Source: Anaerotignum sp. MSJ-24 (lineage in GTDB: Bacteria > Bacillota > Clostridia > Lachnospirales > Anaerotignaceae). Taken from it: a DNA stretch of 64,000 bases. Each line of letters starts with the position of its first letter. Within the stretch, counting starts at the first letter, position 1. The DNA lies in assembly GCF_018918145.1 (NCBI RefSeq), contig NZ_JAHLPX010000011.1, positions 1 to 64,000 on the forward strand, in the 5' to 3' direction. Below are positions 51,466 to 59,741 of the stretch, piece after piece. Under the pieces are notes generated by a model. The model worked only from the letters and a program-made list of their open reading frames with translations. It ran no database searches and was not told where the DNA came from. The translations under genes and the position numbers were made by a program.

Positions 51466-51933
51466 ATGAAATTAGTTTTGGCTGAAAAGCCCTCGGTTGG
51501 CAGTTACCGTGGCTTTCAGATGGAACTTTCTTTTGACAGCTTCCGGAACGAGTTCGATGTGACCATGAAGGGCGCTGTGAGCCACAGAGTAGCCCTTGGT
51601 ACGGATGCACGAGGAAATATCACCCGACTGGACAATGCCCTTGCAGGCATTCCTGAGCGCTTAGAACGAGCCAATGAACAGCTGAATAATCTCTACAATC
51701 AGCAGGAAGCAGCCAAGGCGGAGGTTGGAAAACCGTTTCCGCAGGAAGCAGAGCTGACAGCAAAAAGTCAGCGACTGGCAGAACTGGATGCAGCCCTGAA
51801 TATGGAGGACTCTGCGGAAAAATGTGACGAAAGAAGCGAGTCAGAGCGTCCTTCTGTGTTGGCTGATCTGAAATCCAAAGCGGAGCATATCCCTCCTGCA
51901 AAATACTCTGAAACCCGTGAGGAGGTGTTGTAA
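51466..51933 (+). pseudogene. Chimera: topoisomerase III start fused to the end of a large helicase/methylase-type protein
   Basis: The first 11-12 codons (MKLVLAEKPSVG) are the start of a type IA topoisomerase III with its own AAGGAG site. The frame then continues directly into SYRGFQMELSFDSFRNEFDV, RLDNALAGIPERLERANEQL and a coiled C-terminal part that, as I recall, ends the giant helicase/methylase proteins of CTn elements. An internal deletion at about 51497 joined them in frame. All topoisomerase active-site residues are lost. Confidence 0.7.
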
Positions 51934-52265
51934 TGGCAAAGCGATACCGGGATGTTCATTTCCTTGCATCCAAGGAGGAGGTCGAGCGAATCCATGAGAA
52001 GATGGACGAGCTTGGCATCCGCAGCATGGGAGCCTATCTGCGGAAAATGGCTCTGGACGGGTACTGCATCAGACTGGATTTGCAGGATGTGAAAGCCCTG
52101 GTTTCGCTCCTGCGAATCTGCTCCAACAACCTGAATCAGTACGCAAAACGAGCGAACGAAACGGGCAGCATCTACCATGCCGACATTGAGGATTTGCAAA
52201 AACGACTGGAGGAGATCTGGACGGATATGAAAGAAGTCCTTGTTCGCCTGTCCTCAATCCAGTAA
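51933..52265 (+). CDS. MobC-type relaxosome protein
   Basis: A 110-aa protein with a ribbon-helix-helix N terminus (RDVHFLASKEEVERIHEKMD, RSMGAYLRKMALDGY) and the MobC C-terminal helix (LVSLLRICSNNLNQYAKRAN). It helps the relaxase at oriT. Its ATG overlaps the stop of the chimera (TAATG). In intact elements CD1845 and the relaxase follow; here they are about 10 kb away. Confidence 0.85.
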   Translation: MAKRYRDVHFLASKEEVERIHEKMDELGIRSMGAYLRKMALDGYCIRLDLQDVKALVSLLRICSNNLNQYAKRANETGSIYHADIEDLQKRLEEIWTDMKEVLVRLSSIQ

Positions 52266-52424
52266 TACGACAATTTGTCGGGAAGTCGCAGCTGCGGTTG
52301 CGGCTTTACATAGGGACATATAACCTTGTTTAGCTGGTAGAATTATTCATATTCATTTGCTATAATTATTGCAAATGGAGAACTTGAGAGTTCGACAAAT
52401 TCCAATTTATAAAGGAGAATATTG

Positions 52425-53027
52425 ATGAAACTGTTTTTATGTTCGCACTTTTCAAGTGTAGGAAGTCTGATAAAGGAAGAAATTGAAAATAAGAAAGTCG
52501 CATTTATTCCAACAGCTTCACTGCGTGAAGGCTACACCGGTTATGTCGGCTCGGCTCGAAAATTATTCAAAAAGTTGGGAGCAATCGTAACTGAAATTGA
52601 TATTTCAACGGAGGCTTATTCAACGATACAGTCTGTTTTTGAAGAAGCAGATGTGATATATTTTACCGGCGGAAATTCTTTCTTTCTTATGGATCAGCTC
52701 CGTAAAACGGGAACTGATGGACTGCTGAAAAAGGAATTGGCAAATGGAAAATTGATGATCGGCGAGTCGGCAGGCGCAATTATATGCGCTCCAAGCATCC
52801 AATATATCGAGCAAATGGATGAAAAGCCGGAGGACTACTCACAAGAAGATGATGCAGGGCTTGATTTGATTGATTTCTATGTTCTTCCGCATTATCTTAC
52901 AGCACCATTTAAGAAAGTTACCGAGAAAATAATGACTGAGTTTTCGGATTTGAATCTATGCCCAATTAACAACCGTCAGGGAATTGTAATTGACGGTGAA
53001 GGTTCAAAGGTTATTTGCAAAGACTAA
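52425..53027 (+). CDS. Peptidase E-like (S51) protein
   Basis: A 200-aa protein with the class I glutamine-amidotransferase-like fold of peptidase E/cyanophycinase: VAFIPTASLREGYTGYVGSA, ADVIYFTGGNSFFLMDQL and the nucleophile elbow IGESAGAIICAPSI (Ser). It starts at ATG 52425 after AAAGGAG, with TATAAT at 52361-52366. Family members are dipeptidases for Asp-X. It is probably cargo inserted with the nearby IME. No partner gene is seen. Confidence 0.75.
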   Translation: MKLFLCSHFSSVGSLIKEEIENKKVAFIPTASLREGYTGYVGSARKLFKKLGAIVTEIDISTEAYSTIQSVFEEADVIYFTGGNSFFLMDQLRKTGTDGLLKKELANGKLMIGESAGAIICAPSIQYIEQMDEKPEDYSQEDDAGLDLIDFYVLPHYLTAPFKKVTEKIMTEFSDLNLCPINNRQGIVIDGEGSKVICKD

Positions 53028-53094
53028 TTTGAAAATTCAAGTTTATCGAGAAGTCACAGTGAATGAAAAATCGGATTTTATGGAGGTGACAAAA

Positions 53095-53259
53095 ATGATG
53101 CCAACTATTGGGATAATGACGATTGTGTCTGCAGCACTTACGATTTATTTGTGCCATGATGAGTATAAAAATGGGAAAATGAGTTCAAAAAATTTTAAGA
53201 TAGTTGCGATCTGTGAAGGATTTGCAATTTTAGGAATGATATTTTTGATTATCAGTTGA
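53095..53259 (+). CDS. 54-aa membrane protein
   Basis: Two hydrophobic segments (IGIMTIVSAALTIYLC and FAILGMIFLIIS) flank a short charged loop. GGAGGTG precedes ATG 53095. No family recognised. Confidence 0.5.
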   Translation: MMPTIGIMTIVSAALTIYLCHDEYKNGKMSSKNFKIVAICEGFAILGMIFLIIS

Positions 53260-53437
53260 TAGTCAACTTCATATTTATCGGGGAGCAAATAGAACAAAAA
53301 TCGGAATTTGTGGAGAGATTTCCTGAACTTTCCTTATTTTACAGGCTTTTCAGCCCATTAAATAGTGAAATGATATGTATTTTCCCTTATTTTTGCCCTT
53401 ATGCGGAATCCGCAAGGGAAATAAGGGAAATTTTTAG

Positions 53438-54799
53438 TTAAGCATTGCTCGCTACTTTATCAAGAAGTCTTGCGGAATCCCGTTTTGCTTTTCTTGTTGA
53501 GTGAGCGTAAATATTCATTGTGGTACTGACATCAGAGTGTCCTAACAGTTCCTGTACATCTTTCGGTGCAGCTCCATTGGAAAGCAGATTGCTGGTATAA
53601 GTGTGACGCAACTGGTGAAAATGGAAATCTTCAAATCCTTCCAGCTTCTTTGCCACTGATCTGCATACAATGCTGAGTGTACTCGGCAGTTCCAAAGAGC
53701 CATCTGGTCGCAGGCAGACAAAGGAGATTTCTTTGTAATCTGTCGGGACTTCCTGTGTTCCGTCAAGATGATAGTATTCATAATATACCCTGTTTTTCAC
53801 ATGCACTTCTTTGTAGTAATTGCGGTGATATAATTCGCCATACTGCATCCGGTTTTTGAGCTGTTCTTTTCTGGCAGCTTTCAGTATTTCAGTCAGCGTA
53901 TCTCCAAAATCAACAATCCTTACTTTTTTCCGTTTCGTTGGTCCGATAATATTTTTGTGTTTCATGCCGTCGTAGCGGATACTGCGTTTTATGGTCAGGC
54001 ATTGTTCCTCAAGGTTAATGTCCTGCCATGTAAGACCACAGGTTTCCCCGATACGGAGCCCGGCATAATACGCAATTTGAATCGGAAGAATAGCAGGTGG
54101 ATTTTTCTTTTCCAGATATTGGATAAGCCGTTCATAATCCTCATGTGAAATCGGCTGTGTACCTTCTTCCACTTCATCATCGGAAAAGAGGTCAACTTCC
54201 TCTGCCTGCTTTTTCAGCTTAATATACTGCATCGGATTGAAACTGATTAACTGTTTTGGAAATACTGCAAAACGGAATGACTGCTGTAACACTGCGGAAA
54301 AAGAATGGATATAATCTTTGCTGTATCCCTTTTTTACTTTCCCGTCTGGAAACTCACCACCGAATGTAAGCAGATCAAGAAATGCCTGTAAATGTTCGGC
54401 AGTAACTGTTTTCAGTTTGCGGTCTGCAATCGGGTGTTTTTTGATACATCGGATTGCACCAAGATAATTTTCCACTGTACCGTTGCTGAGTGTCCCAGTT
54501 TTCAGTTCTTCTTCTGCCCACATATCCAGAAGTTCCCCTACGGTAAGATTATCTGCCTTTGCAACAAACTTCTTATCTTCGTAGTCTTCCAGTGCCTTGC
54601 GGAGAAGCTTTTCCGTCTCACTTTTACTTTCGGTTCCGGCGTATTCTTTCTGAACCATTTTACCGCTTGCATCTTCTACATAGAAACGATAGTACCATTT
54701 TTTTCCTTTTTTTTCTAACAGATCCTTTTGCCATAATCGTATGTCTCCTTTCGATATCAGACAATCGGAACTGCTGAAATGCTTCTTGCGTGTAGGCAT
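53438..54799 (-). CDS. IME tyrosine integrase
   Basis: About 453 aa. An N-terminal arm-binding region (GKKWYYRFYVEDASGK) and a core-binding domain (LTVGELLDMWAEEEL) precede the catalytic domain, with Arg in YYAGLRIGETCGLTW, HQLRHTYTSNLL, LGHSDVSTTMNIYAHS with the Tyr. ATG 54799 is a sensible start, but no clear ribosome site is seen; TTG 54838 is an alternative. It lies at the element edge with its 3' end beside the repeat block. Confidence 0.9.
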   Translation of the reverse strand: MPTRKKHFSSSDCLISKGDIRLWQKDLLEKKGKKWYYRFYVEDASGKMVQKEYAGTESKSETEKLLRKALEDYEDKKFVAKADNLTVGELLDMWAEEELKTGTLSNGTVENYLGAIRCIKKHPIADRKLKTVTAEHLQAFLDLLTFGGEFPDGKVKKGYSKDYIHSFSAVLQQSFRFAVFPKQLISFNPMQYIKLKKQAEEVDLFSDDEVEEGTQPISHEDYERLIQYLEKKNPPAILPIQIAYYAGLRIGETCGLTWQDINLEEQCLTIKRSIRYDGMKHKNIIGPTKRKKVRIVDFGDTLTEILKAARKEQLKNRMQYGELYHRNYYKEVHVKNRVYYEYYHLDGTQEVPTDYKEISFVCLRPDGSLELPSTLSIVCRSVAKKLEGFEDFHFHQLRHTYTSNLLSNGAAPKDVQELLGHSDVSTTMNIYAHSTRKAKRDSARLLDKVASNA

Positions 54800-54894
54800 C
54801 TTATGGACAAGTCCATAAGCCAATTCGCCGCTCGTCAAATCTGTAAACAGCTTGACTCGCTTGCGCTCATTGTATCATAACTCCGATTATCTTA

Positions 54895-55524
54895 CTATAC
54901 CGATTCAGAATCGTCATACATAACTTCGGATAAAAGATTTGCAAGCCTTTGTTCTGCCGCTTCCGGTTTCTTTGAATAGAGCCTTACAACATCTGCCATA
55001 TCATTAAATGCGTTGACAGTATGTGTGATCTCCCTGAGAAACATAATCTCATTATATTCATCTTTCGATTCAAATCCCATTACTTTGGCAATGTCCGCAT
55101 CTTTGGTACTGCCTTTGTAATTTTTACAGGCGAACTGAAACGAATCCAGAAACAGTTCATATTGCTTTAACATTAACAGCAGTAAGTCTTTAGAAAAAGC
55201 GTCTTCTGTTTTATTGAGGTCAAGAGGAAACTGTTTGAGAATGTCGCCCATCGCATCACGAATCTGCAATTCTTTCTTATCCGTAATATCAGTTTCATAT
55301 TCATCGGTTTCCCCTTTGAGCCATTCAATCGATACATGAAGTGCTTCCGAAAGACCTTCCAGTACCATCTTTTTGGTATTGTCAATCGAACCATTCTCAT
55401 AACGCAGGATTGTGGAAGCGGTAACTCCCATCTTCTCTGCGACATAAGGCTGTGTCAGATTTAATTCCAGACGGCGCTGTTTTGCCCTGCTGCCGATCAG
55501 CTTGCGTAGTTCTTTATCTTTCAT
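54895..55524 (-). CDS. XRE-family regulator of the IME
   Basis: A 209-aa protein with an N-terminal HTH (IGSRAKQRRLELNLTQPYVA, GVTASTILRYENGSI) and a C-terminal helical domain. ATG 55524 follows AAAGGAGG. It is divergent from xis across two ATTGCA-type palindromes and thus a likely repressor of the xis operon. Confidence 0.82.
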   Translation of the reverse strand: MKDKELRKLIGSRAKQRRLELNLTQPYVAEKMGVTASTILRYENGSIDNTKKMVLEGLSEALHVSIEWLKGETDEYETDITDKKELQIRDAMGDILKQFPLDLNKTEDAFSKDLLLLMLKQYELFLDSFQFACKNYKGSTKDADIAKVMGFESKDEYNEIMFLREITHTVNAFNDMADVVRLYSKKPEAAEQRLANLLSEVMYDDSESV

Positions 55525-55577
55525 GCTGATGTGCCTCCTTTTTCGGTATGTCATTACTATACCACGCAACAAAATAT

Positions 55578-55682
55578 ATTGCAATATGCAATTTTAAGAA
55601 AAGCAGCAAAATTTTATAATGCTTGACAAAGCAATATAAACACGCTATACTGACAGCACAAATGAAATTGCATAATGCAATT
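55578..55682. promoter_or_regulatory. xis promoter and two palindromic operators
   Basis: ATTGCAATATGCAAT (55578-55592) and AATTGCATAATGCAATT (55666-55682) are related palindromes. Between them lies a strong plus-strand promoter TTGACA (55623-55628)-N17-TATACT (55646-55651). The second operator covers the transcription start area. Confidence 0.75.
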
Positions 55683-55699
55683 CGAAAGGAGGTGGTCAT

Positions 55700-55930
55700 A
55701 TGACGCAAAGAAAGATTGCCTTATCTATTGAGGAAGCTGCTGATTATACGGGAATTGGCAGGAACACCCTGCGAAAGTTGGTAGAGTGGAAGAAACTTCC
55801 GGTATTGAAGGTTGGGAGAAAAGTCCTGATCAAAACGGATATGCTGGAACTTTTTATGGAAGCCAACGAGGGCAGGGACTTGAGGGATAAGGGAAATGTG
55901 AAAGCAGTCACAAGAAACGGTTCAACTTAA
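55700..55930 (+). CDS. xis: IME excisionase
   Basis: A 76-aa MerR/excisionase-type winged helix (IALSIEEAADYTGIGRNTLR, PVLKVGRKVLIKTDMLELF). AAAGGAGGTGG precedes the ATG. It is the counterpart of the integrase and is divergent from the XRE repressor. It appears intact, unlike xis of the ICE. Confidence 0.85.
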   Translation: MTQRKIALSIEEAADYTGIGRNTLRKLVEWKKLPVLKVGRKVLIKTDMLELFMEANEGRDLRDKGNVKAVTRNGST

Positions 55931-56074
55931 AAAAGCGGTTCCCGAAGAAACCGCCAAAGGTTCTATCAGACCGGAGTCATGATATACCTACACGCAAGCA
56001 GATTATACCATGTACTTCGTCTGACAGACAACAGGAAACTTATGTTTGGAAAAAAAGAAAGGACGATGATATTT

Positions 56075-56389
56075 ATGGCAAGATCAACAAAGAGTTATGA
56101 GGAGCGTATGCTCCAGTTGGAAAAGAAAGAACAGGAAAGCCTTGAGAAAGCAAAACAGTATGCAGCACAGAAACGGGAACTGAAGAAACGTCAGAAAGAT
56201 GTGGAAACCAAAAAACGGACACACAGGCTCTGCCAGATTGGCGGTGCAGTGGAATCGGTACTGGGTTCTGCGATTGAGGAAGATGATATCCCAAAGCTGA
56301 TCGGCTTCTTAAAAAGGCAGGAAGCAAATGGGAAATTCTTCTCAAAGGCAATGCAGAAAGAGCCAGTTGCAAATACGGAGGAAGTGTAA
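56075..56389 (+). CDS. DUF3847-type protein
   Basis: A 104-aa protein: a basic coiled coil (SYEERMLQLEKKEQESLEKA, KKRQKDVETKKRTHRLCQIG) and a short C-terminal domain (EEDDIPKLIGFLKRQEANG). The size and position before MobA/MobL are typical of DUF3847, probably an accessory relaxosome protein (inference). Confidence 0.72.
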   Translation: MARSTKSYEERMLQLEKKEQESLEKAKQYAAQKRELKKRQKDVETKKRTHRLCQIGGAVESVLGSAIEEDDIPKLIGFLKRQEANGKFFSKAMQKEPVANTEEV

Positions 56390-56717
56390 TGCCGGAGGGA
56401 GTGGAGTTTCCATTCCCTTCATTGCTTTTTTATGAAGGGCGCACTTATGGACAACCAGAGGTCGTCCGTATAAGTTTGCCACAGGTGGCAACCGGTCTGC
56501 GCTTACGCTTGCCGGGCTCGTTCCGTCGGCGGGGCTTTCAGCCAGACCTGCTCATGCCGCAGGAGGCACTCTTCGCCAGAGGGGCACATTCCATGCAGGC
56601 TGTTATGCACAGGGCACTCTTACGCAGAGGGTGCTCCGGCAGATACCATTTTCTTTTAGGAAAAACGTTACCTGCCGGAAATCAAAGCCGGATACGGCAG
56701 AATGGGGGAAACGGAGC
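56390..56717 (+). other. Candidate oriT region before the IME relaxase
   Basis: This stretch of about 330 bp between DUF3847 and the relaxase is GC-richer. It contains a perfect hairpin TTGCCAC-AG-GTGGCAA (56476-56491) and a repeat-rich stretch. An ORF starts at 56389, but its sequence is low-complexity and I do not believe it is coding. The position fits oriT of MobA/MobL elements. Confidence 0.4.
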
Positions 56718-58439
56718 ATGGCGATTTTTCATTATACAGTAAAGATTGTTGGACGCAGCAAAGGAAAATCCATCATATCGGCGTCTGCTTATCTCAATGG
56801 CGATGTGATGAAAAATGAAGAAACAGGCAGGATCAGCTACTATACTTCAAAAAAAGAAGTCGTTTATACCAGCCTGCTGATGTGTGAAAATGCACCACAG
56901 GAATGGCAGAATGTACCTGCTGAAAATATCAGACGGTTCCAGAAATCTGTCCGATATAAAAGGGCAGATAACCAAAATGCTGCACTGGAAAAATTCAAAC
57001 TTACTTTTCAGAAGCAGCGTTTATGGAATGAAGTCTTGAGGATAGAAAAAAGTTCAGATGCACAACTCGGCAGGTCATTTGAGTTCTCACTTCCGAAAGA
57101 ATGGAGCCGACAGGAACAGATTGATTATACAACTGAATATATTCAAAAGACCTTTGTAGATAAGGGAATGTGTGCGGATTGGAGTATCCACGATAAAGGA
57201 GATGGTAATCCCCATGTGCATTTACTGGTGACGATGCGACCATTCAATTCAGACCACTCATGGGGTAACAAAGAAATCAAGGATTGGGAGTTTGTCAGAG
57301 ATGAAAATGGAAATATTGTGGTGGATGAATCCCATCCGGACTGGTGGCAGGATAAAAAGAACCCTGACCGTCATGGAATCCGAATCCCCGTACTTGATGA
57401 AAATGGAGTCCAGAAAGTCGGGACAAGGAACCGCAAACAGTGGAAACGTGTATTAACCGATGCTACCGGGTGGAACAATCCGAAAAATTGTGAGCTATGG
57501 CGGAGCGAATGGGCAAACGTCTGTAATGCACATTTGAAAACGGAAAATCACATTGACCATCGTTCTTATGCAAGGCAGGGAAAATTAGAGATACCGACGA
57601 TCCATGAGGGCGCAGATGCCAGAAAAATTGACGAGAAATTTCAAAACGGACAGACATCCTCTACTTCATGGAAAGTAGAGGAAAACCAGATCATAAAAAG
57701 ACAAAATGCACTGCTGGATAAAATACAGATTTCTTTTGGAAAAGTATCCAGTGCATTAACACAATGGAAGGAGCGATTGCGTGACATTAGAAGAAAGCCG
57801 GGAAGTCATTTCCATGATGGAGACAATGATAAACCAGATCGAGGAACAGCAGAATCTTATGGCAGAGATGGTACAGGAATTGCAGGAACGGGACAGGCAG
57901 CTCCTGTCTTTTCAGGAGCAGAACCAGAGTTTAAAAAGCTTAAACAGCGAATTATCCAGGCTGCTAAATCTTTTGCCAGATACAGAAGAACTGCTCTCAC
58001 AGATCGAGCAACAGAAAACCAGAATCGAACAGTTGGAAAACGAGAATCAGCAATGGCAGGAATTAACGCAGAAGCTGAACAACGAGAACAGCTTATTGCA
58101 GAAACAGAACAGCGAATTGCTGACCTTAAACAGCAGATAGAGAAAGCGAGGGAGATCGATGAGCGAATGCAGAAACTTAGAGAACGTCGGGCAGGTGGAA
58201 GAACTTCTGCTGATGACCGAACAGATGCAGGACGAACTGGATCAGAAAGACCAGACAATCCAGGAACTAAACAGGCAGCTAAGCGAATCGCTGACCTTGA
58301 ACGAGAAATTGAACAGCGAAAACAGAGCCGAGAATATCGAAGCATTGCGGACAAGATTAAGGCAAACAGAGGAACGATTGACCAGCGAGACAGACAGCAG
58401 GAAAAGAGCCGACGCAGAAGCCGTGGCATGGAAATTTAA
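56718..58439 (+). CDS. MobA/MobL relaxase
   Basis: A 573-aa protein. The N-terminal relaxase domain (AIFHYTVKIVGRSKGKSII, SASAYLNGD) has the three-His metal motif in HDKGDGNPHVHLLVTMRP (about residues 158-175). The C-terminal 220 residues are Gln/Glu/Arg-rich and coiled. The start ATG 56718 gives the family N terminus and has GGAG upstream. Its last 660 nt are overlapped in another frame by the genes at 57781 and 58159, which is unusual in extent. Confidence 0.87.
   Translation: MAIFHYTVKIVGRSKGKSIISASAYLNGDVMKNEETGRISYYTSKKEVVYTSLLMCENAPQEWQNVPAENIRRFQKSVRYKRADNQNAALEKFKLTFQKQRLWNEVLRIEKSSDAQLGRSFEFSLPKEWSRQEQIDYTTEYIQKTFVDKGMCADWSIHDKGDGNPHVHLLVTMRPFNSDHSWGNKEIKDWEFVRDENGNIVVDESHPDWWQDKKNPDRHGIRIPVLDENGVQKVGTRNRKQWKRVLTDATGWNNPKNCELWRSEWANVCNAHLKTENHIDHRSYARQGKLEIPTIHEGADARKIDEKFQNGQTSSTSWKVEENQIIKRQNALLDKIQISFGKVSSALTQWKERLRDIRRKPGSHFHDGDNDKPDRGTAESYGRDGTGIAGTGQAAPVFSGAEPEFKKLKQRIIQAAKSFARYRRTALTDRATENQNRTVGKRESAMAGINAEAEQREQLIAETEQRIADLKQQIEKAREIDERMQKLRERRAGGRTSADDRTDAGRTGSERPDNPGTKQAAKRIADLEREIEQRKQSREYRSIADKIKANRGTIDQRDRQQEKSRRRSRGMEI
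57781..58140 (+). CDS. Coiled-coil protein nested in the relaxase gene
   Basis: A 119-aa protein starting with GTG or a nearby start, wholly within the relaxase gene in another frame: EESREVISMMETMINQIEEQ, then heptad-like Gln/Leu/Glu repeats (ELQERDRQLLSFQEQN). GGAGCGATT precedes the start. Its frame is shared by the next gene, 18 nt after its stop. The long open frame could be partly an effect of biased codons, so support is moderate. Confidence 0.5.
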   Translation: MTLEESREVISMMETMINQIEEQQNLMAEMVQELQERDRQLLSFQEQNQSLKSLNSELSRLLNLLPDTEELLSQIEQQKTRIEQLENENQQWQELTQKLNNENSLLQKQNSELLTLNSR

Positions 58440-59127
58440 GTATGAAAAAGCAGAGCAGGAAAAACTTTATGCACAGACACACCAAAAGACGGTAGAGGTA
58501 GCTGTTGAGAAAAAAGTGCCTTATGAGAAATGTGAAAAATGTGACCGTACTGCTTACCGGAAAGCAAAAGAAAAATGCGATAGCCGTAAAAGCCAGTTAG
58601 AAAAGAAATATAAAAATATGACGATTGGTTATGAAAGTATCTTGTTTCTACTGGCATGGTACAGCATAACAACAACACTGTTTACTGCGATTCTTTCGCC
58701 GGTTTTCCTTAACGACTGTATCGTCTTTTTCGGTGCGTTAGGAAAAGGAATGGGAAGTTTATTTCGGGAGTTTGTGACAGGTGCAGACTCTTTCGGACAG
58801 TTAAGCAGTGGAATACCTAACAGTATTCTTTCCGGGATTGTGTACTGGCTGATTGCCGGTACTGTCATGGCAATTTTATTCGTAATAACCGGGTGGCTGA
58901 TAATCGGGATTGGTTATCAGGTAGGAAAAATCTACCGGAAATATTGTTGGGATATCATCAGTATCGTGGTAGCGATAACGAGTACAGCTGTTGTAATTTA
59001 CTTTGGAGAATGGATTAAAAACGCTAATCCGATAAATCTTATTGTATTGCTATTACTGTCGCATATTATTTATATTGGAATCAGATGTTATGTGAAAGAC
59101 TGGATGGAAGAACGAGGATATTATTAA
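58159..59127 (+). CDS. DUF6040-like coiled-coil membrane protein
   Basis: A 322-aa protein. An N-terminal coiled coil (EELLLMTEQMQDELDQKDQT) and a Cys/Lys-rich patch (YEKCEKCDRTAYRKAKEKC) precede three to four membrane helices (SILFLLAWYSITTTLFTAIL, VYWLIAGTVMAILFVITGWL, LIVLLLLSHIIYIGI). GGGAGATCG precedes the ATG. The first 281 nt overlap the relaxase 3' end. It may link the relaxosome to the membrane, but this is speculation. Confidence 0.72.
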   Translation: MSECRNLENVGQVEELLLMTEQMQDELDQKDQTIQELNRQLSESLTLNEKLNSENRAENIEALRTRLRQTEERLTSETDSRKRADAEAVAWKFKYEKAEQEKLYAQTHQKTVEVAVEKKVPYEKCEKCDRTAYRKAKEKCDSRKSQLEKKYKNMTIGYESILFLLAWYSITTTLFTAILSPVFLNDCIVFFGALGKGMGSLFREFVTGADSFGQLSSGIPNSILSGIVYWLIAGTVMAILFVITGWLIIGIGYQVGKIYRKYCWDIISIVVAITSTAVVIYFGEWIKNANPINLIVLLLLSHIIYIGIRCYVKDWMEERGYY

Positions 59128-59213
59128 AAGAGGACAGGGAAATTTCATAATCTTCCTGTCCTTAGTAAGGGACTATTGATTGTTTATATAAAGAAAAAGT
59201 ATATAAATAAATC

Positions 59214-59267
59214 TTGACAATTAGTACGAACTCGGACTATAATACAAAAGTCCGGATTCGTACTAAT
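59214..59267 (+). promoter_or_regulatory. Promoter and palindromic operator of marR-MATE
   Basis: TTGACA (59214-59219), 18 nt, TATAAT (59238-59243). An 18-bp inverted repeat with two mismatches (ATTAGTACGAA...TTCGTACTAAT, 59220-59237 and 59250-59267) brackets the -10, as expected for MarR autoregulation. Confidence 0.8.
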
Positions 59268-59282
59268 TTAAGGAGGAAAAAG

Positions 59283-59741
59283 ATGAGAAAAGATAATAAT
59301 ATGATAATACAGTTGCAACGATATTATGCTTTATGGAAAGAATGTACAGCAATGTATGAGGAATGGTCAAAGGATCAGGGACTGTCTTCAAATGGAGTTT
59401 TTGCTTTGCATTCATTTTATGAAAGTAATGGAAGATGCACGCAGAAAATGTTAAGTGAAAAATGGAATATACCTAAGCAAACGGTAAATACGATACTAAA
59501 AGATTTTCAGAAAAAAGGATACATCAATATGGTATCTGATGATTCAGACAAGAGAAATAAGCTGATATGCCTCACAGAATCAGGAATGGAATATACGAAA
59601 GATATCATAGAAAAACTGCACTCAAAAGAAATATATGTAATCGAAAAAATGGGATTAGAGAATATAGAAAGTCTTAATGATAATACAGAGCTGTTTATCA
59701 GACTTTTCAAGGAAGGAGATTGTAAGAAAAATGAATCATAA
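59283..59741 (+). CDS. MarR-family repressor
   Basis: A 152-aa winged-helix protein (LSSNGVFALHSFYESNGRCT, WNIPKQTVNTILKDFQKKGY, DDSDKRNKLICLTESGMEYT). ATG 59283 follows AAGGAGG. It overlaps the MATE gene by 11 nt and is likely to repress both from the inverted repeat upstream. The inducer is unknown. Confidence 0.87.
   Translation: MRKDNNMIIQLQRYYALWKECTAMYEEWSKDQGLSSNGVFALHSFYESNGRCTQKMLSEKWNIPKQTVNTILKDFQKKGYINMVSDDSDKRNKLICLTESGMEYTKDIIEKLHSKEIYVIEKMGLENIESLNDNTELFIRLFKEGDCKKNES

Noticed and set aside
56389-56742. 117-codon ORF between DUF3847 and the relaxase
   Set aside because: Its ATG overlaps the previous stop codon, but the sequence is low-complexity, overlaps the relaxase start, and fits an oriT spacer better.
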